Positions 9,468 to 18,669 of a DNA stretch of 64,000 nt are shown here, in pieces (positions within the stretch are counted from its first letter, which is position 1; the number at the start of each line of letters is the position of its first letter). Location: NCBI GenBank assembly GCA_027494115.1, contig JAOSJL010000001.1:124001-188000 (forward strand), read 5' to 3'. Source of the stretch: Acidimicrobiia bacterium (GTDB lineage Bacteria; Actinomycetota; Acidimicrobiia; IMCC26256; JAOSJL01). The notes beneath the pieces were generated by a model, which ran no database searches, was not told the origin of the DNA, and saw only the letters and a list, made by a program, of their open reading frames with translations. Both the position numbers and the translations under genes were made by a program.

Positions 9468-10724
9468 ATGCACACTTCGCACAACCGCCACGTATCCGGC
9501 GCCCTTCCCGGTCCGGGCCCCCGCTCCGCCACTCGGGGCAGGAGACGGCCGCGGAGTCCTGTGATGGCGGGGCTCGTGCTCGGAGCCGTTCTCATCGCAG
9601 CGTGCTCGTCCGGTGGTTCGGACTCCGGATCGCCCGACGAGCCCACGGTCGACCTCAACCAGATCCAGGTGCTCGGGTCGCACAACAGCTATCACCTGCA
9701 ACCACGCGAGGAGATCTTCACGGTTCTCGAAGGACTGAGCAAGGAGCTGGCCGAATCCATCGAGTACTCACACGTCCCGCTCGACGAACAGTTCACCGAA
9801 CACGGTGTCCGCCAGATCGAGATCGACGTCTTCGCTGATCCGGAGGGCGGTCTCTACGCGGATCAGGCGGCGAACCCCGTCGTCGATCTCCCCGAGGCGT
9901 CGGGGATTCCGGAGCTCGATGAACCGGGCTTCAAGGTCCTGCACACCCAGGACTTCGACTACGCGACCAACTGCCTCACGCTGACGATCTGTCTCGAAGA
10001 GGTGGAGGCGTGGTCGTCGGCCAACCCCGACCACGTCCCGGTGATGGTGATGATCGAGGGCAAGCAGGAGACGATCGAGGAGGCGGCGGGCGAGCTGGGT
10101 GACGGCGTCGAGATTCCGGATCTCGGCTTCACCGAGCCCGTGCGATTCACTCCCGAGCTCTTCGACGACCTCGACGCCGAGATCACGTCGGTCATTCCCG
10201 AGGAGATGATCATCACCCCCGACGACGTCCGCGGCGATCACGACACGCTCGAAGAGGCGGTGCTCGAAGACGGGTGGCCGAGTCTCGACGATTCACGCGG
10301 CAAGATCATGTTCGCCCTCGTCAACACCGGTGACGAGCGCGACGTCTACCTGGAGGGCCACGCCTCCCTCGAGGGTCGGGTCATGTTCACGAGCTCCGAG
10401 CCCGGAGAACCCGACGCGGCGTTTCTCCGTCTCGACGACCCGATCGAGGAGGGTGAGCAGATCATGGAGCTGGTCGAGGCCGGCTACCTGATCCGAACGC
10501 GTTCCGACACGCCCACTGCCGACGCCCGCAACAACGACACGACACGTCGTGACGCGGCTCTGGCCAGCGGCGCGCAGTTCGTGAGCACCGACTACGAGGT
10601 GCCCGACTCGATGTTCGGCACCGGGTACGTGGTCAGCATCCCCGGTGGTACGCCCGCCCGTTGCAACCCCGTCAACGCCCCCGCCGATTGCACACCCGAA
10701 GCCATCGCCGAACCCTCCGGCTGA
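9468..10724 (+). CDS. Secreted lipoprotein, PI-PLC-like (Ca2+-dependent phosphoinositide phospholipase C type) phosphodiesterase
   Basis: Lipobox LIAACSS; VDLNQIQVLGSHNSYHLQPR...QIEIDVFADPEGG...KVLHTQDFDYATNCLTLTICLEEVEAWSSANPDHVPVMVMIEGK; AGGAGA 8 nt before ATG 9468. Confidence 0.7.
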   Translation: MHTSHNRHVSGALPGPGPRSATRGRRRPRSPVMAGLVLGAVLIAACSSGGSDSGSPDEPTVDLNQIQVLGSHNSYHLQPREEIFTVLEGLSKELAESIEYSHVPLDEQFTEHGVRQIEIDVFADPEGGLYADQAANPVVDLPEASGIPELDEPGFKVLHTQDFDYATNCLTLTICLEEVEAWSSANPDHVPVMVMIEGKQETIEEAAGELGDGVEIPDLGFTEPVRFTPELFDDLDAEITSVIPEEMIITPDDVRGDHDTLEEAVLEDGWPSLDDSRGKIMFALVNTGDERDVYLEGHASLEGRVMFTSSEPGEPDAAFLRLDDPIEEGEQIMELVEAGYLIRTRSDTPTADARNNDTTRRDAALASGAQFVSTDYEVPDSMFGTGYVVSIPGGTPARCNPVNAPADCTPEAIAEPSG

Positions 10725-10903
10725 GGCCGGTCACGGCCTTCGACCACTCTTCGCGCGGATTGCCAACCGATTCGCGCATTCACGCCACCCTGTGTGGTGC
10801 TTCGCGCCCTAGTTCCGGATTTGTTCCCGCGGCGTTCAGGAACTTGCTCCGCAGGCCGATTTCCACGGTGAGCGGCACCGACGCGCGGTGCCCCGGGGAC
10901 GGG

Positions 10904-13249
10904 ATGGGAGGCGAGGTGGAGCGTACGACGTCGGCCGAGACACGCTGGGTCACCTGGCTTCTCGGCGTCATGGTCCTCTGGGTCCTACTCCAGGCAGTCG
11001 GACTCTTCGGGGTCGTCCACGACGCTACCTTGATCCTGCTCTTCGGCGGATGTGTCGCGGCCATGGTCTACGGCGTCCGCCACTACCAGCCGACGCCGCG
11101 ATGGCCATGGGCTCTCGCTGCGACAGCGTTCACTCTCTTCTTCTTCGGAGGCCTTGCCCGCCAGACGATCAACACCCTGGGGGACCTGTCCGCCGATCGC
11201 TCGCTGATCCCTGACATGATCACGTTGCCGGGGTATCTCCTCCTCGGCGCTGTTGTGATCGGAATCACACGCTCTCGGCAGCCTGACCGAGACGCACGGA
11301 TGGACGCTCTTCTCGACGCAGTCGTCGCGGCGCTCGCAGTCCTGACGCTGGCGTGGATCTTCCTGATCAACCCAGCCCTGCTCGGTACCGGATCGCCGCT
11401 CCCCGTCCAGATCACTGTCTCGATGTACCCGGCGCTCTCGGCATTCCTGGTTGCGATCGTCGTTCAGTTGCTCTTCACGAGTCGTGGGCAAGCACCGTTA
11501 GCGCTGAAGCTCATCTTCGTCGCGTTCGCAGCGATGCTGGTCGGCGACACGGTCTACATGTTCGTGGAGACGGGGGCACTCGACCTGCCTCAGCGCGTGG
11601 TCGACGTTCCGTATTCCGTGGCACTCATCTGCGTCATCGGCGCTGCCCTCCACCCATCGTTTCGCGAGGTCACCGAACCCGCGCCGGCGGAGCCTGCTCC
11701 GTCCACATCCACGACAGCTCGCCTCACTCTTGTGGCGATCGCTCTCGGGATTCCAGCACTCGTCACCGTCACGGGGGAACGCACATCGACAGGCGACCGG
11801 ATTGCGCTGGGAACCATTGTCCTGCTTCTCACCGCGACCGCCATTGCGCGCGTCGTGCGCGCACTCCACGCTCACGCTCGCTCGGAACGTCGACTCGTTC
11901 ACCAGGCGTACCACGACGCATTGACGGGGCTCCCGAATCGCACGCGACTCCAGGCTCATCTCAGTGACGTCCTGGCGAGACAACGGGCACCAGACACCAG
12001 CACGGCCTTGCTCCTCTTGGACATCGACCGTTTCAAGCTCATGAACGACAGCCACGGTCACAGCCTGGGGGACGAGATGCTGTGCGCCGTCGCGAAGCGT
12101 CTCACCGACACGGCAGGAAATGCCGATCTGGTCGCTCGGATCGGCGGCGACGAGTTCGTCATCCTCCTCTCGTCCGTGAGCTCCGAGGCAGTCGCCCACG
12201 ACGCCGCGGAACGGACGCGCCTCTGTTTCTCGATCCCGTTCCAGGTCCGCGGCGCCGAGATCTCGTGTTCGGTGAGCATCGGCGTGGCGGTCACCGACGG
12301 GACCGATCCGGACGTCGATGCCGAGACGTTGCTGCGGGAGGCCGATACGGCTGTCTACGAGGCCAAGGCGGCAGGGCGTGACACGGTCACGGTCTTCGAC
12401 AACTCCATGCGCGACCGGGTCGCCAAGCGTCTGGCACTCGAGGGTGATCTCCGCCACGCGCTCGACCGTTCGCAGCTCCGCCTCGAGTACCAACCGATCG
12501 TGGCGATCCCGGGTGCCGAGGTGCAGGGTTTCGAGGCACTCCTGCGGTGGACCCACCCGACGATGGGCGAGATCTCACCGATCACATTCATCCCCGTCGC
12601 CGAAGACACGGGACTGATCGTCCCGATCGGAGCCTGGGTGCTCGAACAAGCCTGTCGCCAGCTCGGTGAGTGGCGCCGGGAACTCCCTCACGGCCACGAC
12701 CTGTACGTCGCCGTCAACCTGTCGGCGCGACAACTCCACGACGAGGACCTGGTCCAACAGGTCCGAGAGTCACTCGTGGCAACGAACCTCCCCGGCCGCG
12801 CGCTCACGCTCGAGCTCACCGAGAGCGTGCTCATGGAGAATCCTCCGGCCGCTGTCGACCTGCTCGGTGCCATTCAGCAGCTCGGTGTCCAGATCGCGAT
12901 CGACGATTTCGGAACCGGATACTCGTCGCTCTCCTACCTGCGCCAGTTCCCCGCCGACCACGTCAAGATCGACCGATCGTTCGTGAACGGACTTGACCAG
13001 GAGGACGGATCGGAAGCGAGTCTCGTGGCAGCGATCATCGCCATGGCGCGAGCGATGAACATCACCACCATCGCCGAGGGCGTCGAGCGCGCTTCCCAGG
13101 CTGTTCGTCTCCAAGCGCTGGGATGTCGACTTGCACAGGGCTACCACTACTCTCGACCTGTCCGACCCGAGGAGATTCCGAACGTCTGTCGAGGTCTCAG
13201 GGGCGATGGCACGGATGCCAACGCACAAGAGGGCGGGTCGGCCCTCTAG
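10904..13249 (+). CDS. Membrane-anchored bifunctional diguanylate cyclase/phosphodiesterase (GGDEF-EAL)
   Basis: LTGLPNRTRL...LLDIDRFKLMNDSHGHSLGDEML...ARIGGDEFVILL; EAL domain VQGFEALLRWTHPTMG...ELTESVLMENP...DDFGTGYSSLSYLRQFPADHVKIDRSFV...IAEGVE. Confidence 0.95.
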   Translation: MGGEVERTTSAETRWVTWLLGVMVLWVLLQAVGLFGVVHDATLILLFGGCVAAMVYGVRHYQPTPRWPWALAATAFTLFFFGGLARQTINTLGDLSADRSLIPDMITLPGYLLLGAVVIGITRSRQPDRDARMDALLDAVVAALAVLTLAWIFLINPALLGTGSPLPVQITVSMYPALSAFLVAIVVQLLFTSRGQAPLALKLIFVAFAAMLVGDTVYMFVETGALDLPQRVVDVPYSVALICVIGAALHPSFREVTEPAPAEPAPSTSTTARLTLVAIALGIPALVTVTGERTSTGDRIALGTIVLLLTATAIARVVRALHAHARSERRLVHQAYHDALTGLPNRTRLQAHLSDVLARQRAPDTSTALLLLDIDRFKLMNDSHGHSLGDEMLCAVAKRLTDTAGNADLVARIGGDEFVILLSSVSSEAVAHDAAERTRLCFSIPFQVRGAEISCSVSIGVAVTDGTDPDVDAETLLREADTAVYEAKAAGRDTVTVFDNSMRDRVAKRLALEGDLRHALDRSQLRLEYQPIVAIPGAEVQGFEALLRWTHPTMGEISPITFIPVAEDTGLIVPIGAWVLEQACRQLGEWRRELPHGHDLYVAVNLSARQLHDEDLVQQVRESLVATNLPGRALTLELTESVLMENPPAAVDLLGAIQQLGVQIAIDDFGTGYSSLSYLRQFPADHVKIDRSFVNGLDQEDGSEASLVAAIIAMARAMNITTIAEGVERASQAVRLQALGCRLAQGYHYSRPVRPEEIPNVCRGLRGDGTDANAQEGGSAL

Positions 13250-14121
13250 CTGGTTTCCCACTGCTTCGACGCGGCGGGGAGGCCGCTCGCGACGACGCCC
13301 GGAAGCTCGACGACGGACCACGCGGGCGGCCGAACTGTCGACTCGAGCCCACGGCCATGGGCGATCTCATACGTGAAGGGATCCGCGTCCTGAAGCCGCT
13401 CGATCTCCCGGCGGACGTCGACGTAGACCGGGATGCTGGCGGGTGAGTCGAGGTAGTTCCGCGGCTCGAGGCCCGGGAACTTCTGCAAGGAGTTGTTTGT
13501 CAGGACCTGAATGCGGTCGAGCGCCAACAGGTCCATCACACTCACCATCCATCGCGTGCCACAGCGATGCCACAGCGCGCACATCCCGGCGATCAGCGAC
13601 AGCGCCACGAGCCCTTCGGTCGCGTTCCCCCGGTACTCGGGCATCACAGCCATCGTTCCGACGTCCATCATGTGGTCAGTGTCCAGCACGAACTCGAGCT
13701 TCCTTCCGAGTGCGGGAAGGTCCACCTCCCAGATCCGTTTCAGATCGTCGAGGGTCTTGAATCCTGCCGACGACGGCAGACTGATCCGCATTGCTCCGGC
13801 CGGCAGCCGGCGCTCGTGGTCCATGACACACAAGAACACCGATGCGTCCTCGTAGGCTGCGTACTCCTCCGCGAGCATCTCTGGCGTGTTGCCGAACCAC
13901 TCGGCGAACACGGAGCGCTCTACGTGACGGGCGAGCTCGGAGTCCGGAACCGCTGCCGGGAGGACATACAGCCCGAAGGGCTCTGTCGGATCGCCCGCTT
14001 CGGTGAGCAACCGGATGCAGCGGTCACGCATCTCCTCGCGAACCAGGTCGACGTGGTCTCCGTCGGTATCGGCGTTCTCCCTACCGCCCTCGCTGTCGAC
14101 ACGACCGCCAGGTGTCGCCAT
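13246..14121 (-). CDS. GNAT-fold acyltransferase, LuxI/FeeM autoinducer-synthase-like (tentative)
   Basis: MATPGGRVDSEGG...HVERSVFAEWFGNTPEMLAEEYAAYEDASVFLCVMDHERRLPAGAMRISLPS...DVGTMAVMPEYRGNATEGLVALSLIAGMCALWHRCGTRWMVSVMD. ATG overlaps the upstream TGA (TGATG). Confidence 0.55.
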   Translation of the reverse strand: MATPGGRVDSEGGRENADTDGDHVDLVREEMRDRCIRLLTEAGDPTEPFGLYVLPAAVPDSELARHVERSVFAEWFGNTPEMLAEEYAAYEDASVFLCVMDHERRLPAGAMRISLPSSAGFKTLDDLKRIWEVDLPALGRKLEFVLDTDHMMDVGTMAVMPEYRGNATEGLVALSLIAGMCALWHRCGTRWMVSVMDLLALDRIQVLTNNSLQKFPGLEPRNYLDSPASIPVYVDVRREIERLQDADPFTYEIAHGRGLESTVRPPAWSVVELPGVVASGLPAASKQWETS

Positions 14122-14603
14122 CAGAAGGTTCGTGCGATGATCTCGGGTGCGTCGAAGAACACGCGGGTGAAGTGCACGGCCTCGGGCGCGTCGAACGCCT
14201 TGCACGTGTACACGTCGACACTGAAGAACAGCGGGTGGTCCCAGGCGTAGAGGTGCGCGCCCGAAGTCTCCCAGTGGATCCATCCCGCCCAGCCGTACTT
14301 CTCCGATCGGTGCGTGACGGGCTCGATGAGGGTGCGCATGCCGCACACGGTCGAGAGATCCTTCAGATACCGACTGACGTCGTCGGCAGTCACCGCGCGA
14401 CGGCAGGTGCCTTCGATCACCAGTCGCTGCCGGAAGATCTCGGGGGCCAGATCGCGCGGGGCCGCGTCGTCCAGCACGATCTCGAGCTCAACCGGTTCAC
14501 GAGGTGTGGGAGGAGCGGAACGCTCGGTGACGGTGTCGTGGCCGCCGCCCGCCCGGTGCCACCGGTTCGCTCCCACCACGGTCTCCCCCTCCCCGGTACC
14601 CAA
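14121..14603 (-). CDS. Divergent S-adenosylmethionine decarboxylase (SpeD) family protein; start codon uncertain (TTG 14603 or downstream)
   Basis: ETSGAHLYAWDHPLFFSVDVYTCKAFDAPEAVHFTRVFFDA aligns by eye with the SpeD core ([27 protein letters not shown]...). Ser-to-Cys spacing of 20 residues matches Ser63/Cys83 of prokaryotic AdoMetDC. Confidence 0.7.
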   Translation of the reverse strand: MGTGEGETVVGANRWHRAGGGHDTVTERSAPPTPREPVELEIVLDDAAPRDLAPEIFRQRLVIEGTCRRAVTADDVSRYLKDLSTVCGMRTLIEPVTHRSEKYGWAGWIHWETSGAHLYAWDHPLFFSVDVYTCKAFDAPEAVHFTRVFFDAPEIIARTF

Positions 14604-14689
14604 CTTCAGCCCTACAGATCACTTCAACCACGAAAGACTAGAGGACTCTCATCTCCCACGGTAGGGCGTATTTGGGATTTTCCGCCCAT

Positions 14690-15513
14690 TCAGGCGGACG
14701 AGGTGGCGGAGGCCCTGCTGCGCGCCCAATGACCACGGATTCGTGCCGTCCACCGGGTCAGCCAGGTTCCCGCGAGCAACCCACAACCGAGCACCACCGC
14801 CCCACCGAGGGCGTCGAGCAGGTAGTGATTACCCGTGAGGACCACCACGGCGATGCTCCACGCCAGGTGCGCACAGACGAGAGAACGACCCAGTCGTCCG
14901 GCAACAGGCCAGGCGGCCCACACGCACCAGATCGCCCAACCGATGTGGAGACTCGGCATGGCGGCGAACTGGTTCGAGGCATGGCTGATGGCCGCCTGCG
15001 CGGATTCCGTGTTCCAGAACTCGCTGCCGACTCTCGCCGTGTCGACGAAGCCGAACGTCTCGGGAAGCAGCCGTGGCGGTGCCAGCGGGTAGAGGGCGAA
15101 ACCGACGAGTGCGAGGACCGTCGTGCACAGAAGCACGTTCCGCACGAGCGGGTAGCGCTTCGGGCGCGCAGCAGAACGAAGACGAGCACACCGATCGTCA
15201 CCCAGAAGTGTGCGCCGCGGTAGTAGACGTTCGCCGCCTGGATGAGCCACTGGTGACCGAACGCCCAGTCCTGCACACCGGCCTCCGAGAAGACCCCCAG
15301 GGCGCGCTCGACGTCGATCAGGCGTAGCGCGTTGGCGACAGCGTGTTCGGTCGATACGACAGCCGAGCCGAGCGAGTTGCGGACCGCCGTGTACAGCGCG
15401 TAGACGCCGACGACGAGACTGATCTCGAAGAGCCAGCGTTGCCAGGAAGGAAGATGCCAGCGCTTGTCCGCCGGCGCGACCCTTCTCTCGAGGCTGCTCT
15501 CGACCGTGGTCAC
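14690..15513 (-). CDS. PAP2-superfamily membrane phosphatase/inositolphosphotransferase-like, frameshifted near 15162-15164
   Basis: VTTVESSLERRVAPADKRWHLPSWQRWLFEISLVVGVYALYTAVRN... then PKRYPLVRNVLLCTTVLALVGFALYPLAPPRLLP...FAAMPSLHIGWAIWC...LTGNHYLLDALGGAV. Confidence 0.75.
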
Positions 15514-16727
15514 GCGCGAAGCGAGGCCGCTGTCGCCGGGACCTCCTCGGAATCGGGCCGTAGTACCCACCACCACACGGCGAGGTTGACGGCGTACACG
15601 ATGATTCCGATCCGGGCTGCCGGCGCGAACAGGACCGCGACACCGATGAGCACCGCGGCAGCGAGCGCCGCGTGCGCGGGATCGCGAGGTGGTCGTCGAA
15701 CGAGCAGCACCACGGAACCGACGAGAAGTCCGACCGGTAGCACGACAGCGAGAACGGAACCCGCGCCCGGCACGGCCGCACTGAGGAGTCGACCGATGGT
15801 CGGAGACGCCGCGGCACTCGCGTCCTGGCCGATACCGAGGGGGAAACGCAGTGCATCCTCGACGAACGCGCCGGGGCTCCAGACGATGAAGGGCAACAGG
15901 AACGGCACCATCGTGAGACCGGCGGCGGCAGCAGCGCGTCCCCGTGCCGAGTTTCCTTCGGCGTCGACGGCGGCGAACACGAGGAATGGAAGGAGCGGCC
16001 ACGCGAGTTGCTTCGTGGCGGCGGCGAGCCCGATCGCGATTCCGGCCGCGACGGGATGACGGCGGTCGAGCAGAACGAGTGACAGGAGCATGAGCGCGAG
16101 AACCGGGAGATCGTCACCACCCGTCGCCAGGATGAGCGCGCCTGTGGGCAGCACGATCAGCACCTGGAGGGCACGCACGAGCCGGTCGCGACGACGCGCC
16201 ATGATCACGACGAGGCCGAAGATCAACAACGTCGACGCCGCGAACGCCACTCGGGCATCGGCCAACGGTCCCCAGCCGTCGGGGACCGCCCCGAGCACGA
16301 GCATCCCGGGGAGGTACGGGAAGTGCGTCTGGGTCCCCACCTTCCGTCGTGCGAGGACTTCGTCGTCGAAGACGGCGTCATAAGGGTTCTCGCCACTCAA
16401 CAACGCGGTCGTGGCCTGCTCCACGACCAACACCTCGGACTGGGCGTGATGCCCGAGGGTGTCCGCGCCGCGCTGCGCGATCTGAAGGCCCATCGGAGCA
16501 AGCGTCGCCGCAGCAAGCAGCGCGATCGCGACCCAGGTACGAAGACGTGCGTCGACGCGTCGCGGTGACACCCACGCGACGATCACGAATACGACGGCGG
16601 CCACCGCGTAGGGCACGACGGCCATTCGGCCCCAGGCCCGATGGGGCGTGAGACCGAACCAGACCGCGGCCAGAGCGAAGGCGGCGGAAGCGGCGTAGAG
16701 CAAAGGCTCCGACCACCGGCGGGTCAT
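15510..16727 (-). CDS. Polytopic membrane glycosyltransferase-like (GT87/DUF2029-type)
   Basis: MTRRWSEPLLYAASAAFALAAVW...LLSGENPYDAVFDDEVLARRKVGTQTHFPYLPGMLVLGA...GIAIGLAAATKQLAWPLLPFLV; overlaps the next gene (GTGA). Confidence 0.65.
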   Translation of the reverse strand: MTRRWSEPLLYAASAAFALAAVWFGLTPHRAWGRMAVVPYAVAAVVFVIVAWVSPRRVDARLRTWVAIALLAAATLAPMGLQIAQRGADTLGHHAQSEVLVVEQATTALLSGENPYDAVFDDEVLARRKVGTQTHFPYLPGMLVLGAVPDGWGPLADARVAFAASTLLIFGLVVIMARRRDRLVRALQVLIVLPTGALILATGGDDLPVLALMLLSLVLLDRRHPVAAGIAIGLAAATKQLAWPLLPFLVFAAVDAEGNSARGRAAAAAGLTMVPFLLPFIVWSPGAFVEDALRFPLGIGQDASAAASPTIGRLLSAAVPGAGSVLAVVLPVGLLVGSVVLLVRRPPRDPAHAALAAAVLIGVAVLFAPAARIGIIVYAVNLAVWWWVLRPDSEEVPATAASLRA

Positions 16728-16780
16728 CACTGGACGATACCGGGGAACCCGCCGAAGCGCACGAGAGTCCATGCGGCTGA

Positions 16781-17337
16781 TCAGCGATGGGGCGACGGAG
16801 TGCCGGCCGCCTCCTCGCGTCGGCGCGCCAACAGGAGCGTTCCCACCCGGGCGTCCCAGTCGTAGATGACGCAGGTACCGGCGATGTAGTCGTGCCAGCC
16901 CCGTCGGTCCTTGGAGATGAGGATCCACAGGAACCCGAGCCCGAAGAACATCAGCGCCACGACCCAGCCGAAGCATCGGCGCAGTCCCCGCCCCGGGCCC
17001 ATCGGGCCCCCGTCCTGGCCACGATGCGCAACCCGAGCAGGGCCTTGCCGATGGTCTGGCCGAAGAAGGACCAGCTGAACCACCCGTAGAAGAAGAGCCA
17101 CGCGGTGAAGGCCAGGGCCCACCCCACGTCGGAGATCGAGAAGAATTGGGGCTGGTCGAGGCGGACGAGAGCCACCACGAGCGAGGCGAGGGCGATACCG
17201 GCGTAGAAGAGGAGAACGATCATCACGGCGTCGATGGTCACGGCGGCGCCACGCGAAGCGATCCCGGCGTATCTCCCGCGCAGTCCCCGGAGGTTCGTCT
17301 CGTCGACCAGATCCGCGGCGGGGCTCGCGGTGCTCAC
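16781..17337 (-). CDS. RDD family membrane protein, frameshifted at 17007-17011
   Basis: YAGIASRGAAVTIDAVMIVLLFYAG...YGWFSWSFFGQTIGKALLGLRIVAR then, after restoring one G, GGPMGPGRGLRRCFGWVVALMFFGLGFLWILISKDRRGWHDYIAGTCVIYDW. Confidence 0.8.
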
Positions 17338-17999
17338 CGGGAGTCGGTCTCCGACTCGTCGACGCCTCTGGGCCCGTCGCGGCGCGTGCGGCGCGTGATC
17401 TTGGCGGTGATCCGGTCGACGAGAGCGTCCATCCCGACGGCCTGTGCCCTCACCGTGTCGAGCATCTCCCCGGTGATCCCACCGGTCGACTGGAGGATCA
17501 GGTCGTCGAGCTCGAGTGACTGCACGATGCCGTTGATGTCCAGATGTTCGACGATGAAGTCGGTGCCCACACCGGCGGCACCGAGCAGAGCCGTTCCCGC
17601 GTACTCCCGGCTTCGCTGCTCCTCCAGCAGACCGCGTGCGTACCAGGCCAACAGTCGCTCTCCCACGAGGCGGCTGATCGGAGCAACGGCGGGAGAACGG
17701 GCGATCACGCCCGAGACCGGTGCGGTGCTCCGGGCGAGTCGGTCAGTGACGTCGAGAACAGCCCGCTCGACCTCGAACGTCAGGCCAATGAGAAGGGTGC
17801 GGGCGACCCCGGCGATCACGAGGGGCCGGGCAAGGGGATCGTCCCCGGATTCACCGGCCGGCGGTGTTTCGGACTCGGGGGTCCCGTAGCGGCGGATCAT
17901 CGCGGCCAGTCCACGACCTGCAAGCAGCGATGCACCCACCACCAGGCGCGTCGATTCCCGGACCGCTTCGGTGACGGGGAGGGGGCGCTGATCGTCCAT
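17334..17999 (-). CDS. Conserved hypothetical protein
   Basis: MDDQRPLPVTEAVRESTRLVVGASLLAGRGLAAMIRRYG...; start/stop overlap with RDD gene downstream. Confidence 0.6.
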   Translation of the reverse strand: MDDQRPLPVTEAVRESTRLVVGASLLAGRGLAAMIRRYGTPESETPPAGESGDDPLARPLVIAGVARTLLIGLTFEVERAVLDVTDRLARSTAPVSGVIARSPAVAPISRLVGERLLAWYARGLLEEQRSREYAGTALLGAAGVGTDFIVEHLDINGIVQSLELDDLILQSTGGITGEMLDTVRAQAVGMDALVDRITAKITRRTRRDGPRGVDESETDSR

Positions 18000-18031
18000 G
18001 ACCGGGCCGAGCCTACGCGTACGCTGGGGAC

Positions 18032-18613
18032 ATGGCCGACGTAGCGATTCCGATCACCGGCGACGTCGACGCGGACCGGTTGCTCGAAGACGATCCGCTC
18101 GCGTTGCTCCTCGGGATGATGCTCGACCAGCAGGTTCCGATGGAGTGGGCCTTCCGCGGCCCCCACACGTTGCAGGAGCGGCTCGACGGGCCACTCGACG
18201 CCGCCGAAATAGCAGCGATGGACCCTGAAGCGCTGGAGCAGACGTTTCGAGAGAAGCCGGCGCTTCACCGTTACCCGGCGTCGATGGCGAAGCGTGCGCA
18301 CGCTCTGTGCACCTGGATCGTCGACAACTACGACGGTGACGCCGCGGCTGTGTGGACCGGAGCCTCCGACGGCGCGGATGCACTCGCCCGCATTCGGGAG
18401 CTACCCGGCTACGGACCCGAGAAGTCGAAGGTCCTTCTCGCCGTGCTGGGGAAGCGGCTCGGTGTCACACCGAAGGGATGGAAGAAGGCCGCGGCACCGT
18501 TTTCCGACACCACGCCACGGTCAGTTGCCGACATCGACTCCCCCGCCGCGCTCGAACGCGTGCGCGCGTGGAAGAAGACCCAGAAGGCGAAGGGTAAGAA
18601 GAAGACCGAGTGA
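18032..18613 (+). CDS. HhH-GPD-type base-excision DNA repair protein
   Basis: LLLGMMLDQQVPMEWAFRGPHTLQERL...ADALARIRELPGYGPEKSKVLLAVLGKRLGVTPKGWKKAAAPF. Confidence 0.8.
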   Translation: MADVAIPITGDVDADRLLEDDPLALLLGMMLDQQVPMEWAFRGPHTLQERLDGPLDAAEIAAMDPEALEQTFREKPALHRYPASMAKRAHALCTWIVDNYDGDAAAVWTGASDGADALARIRELPGYGPEKSKVLLAVLGKRLGVTPKGWKKAAAPFSDTTPRSVADIDSPAALERVRAWKKTQKAKGKKKTE

Positions 18614-18669
18614 GCGTGTTCTCCGCTCTTGGCGAAAAAGCGCAACTCTGAGCCGAGGATCGCCTTCAC

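Noticed and set aside
10725-10903. Possible riboswitch upstream of the GGDEF-EAL gene
   Set aside because: Only a short GGCCG/CGGCC hairpin near 10724-10738 is visible; no recognisable c-di-GMP riboswitch core.
13843-13852. Additional gatgcgtcc match to the palindromic element
   Set aside because: Lies within the GNAT coding sequence with no complementary arm; chance match.
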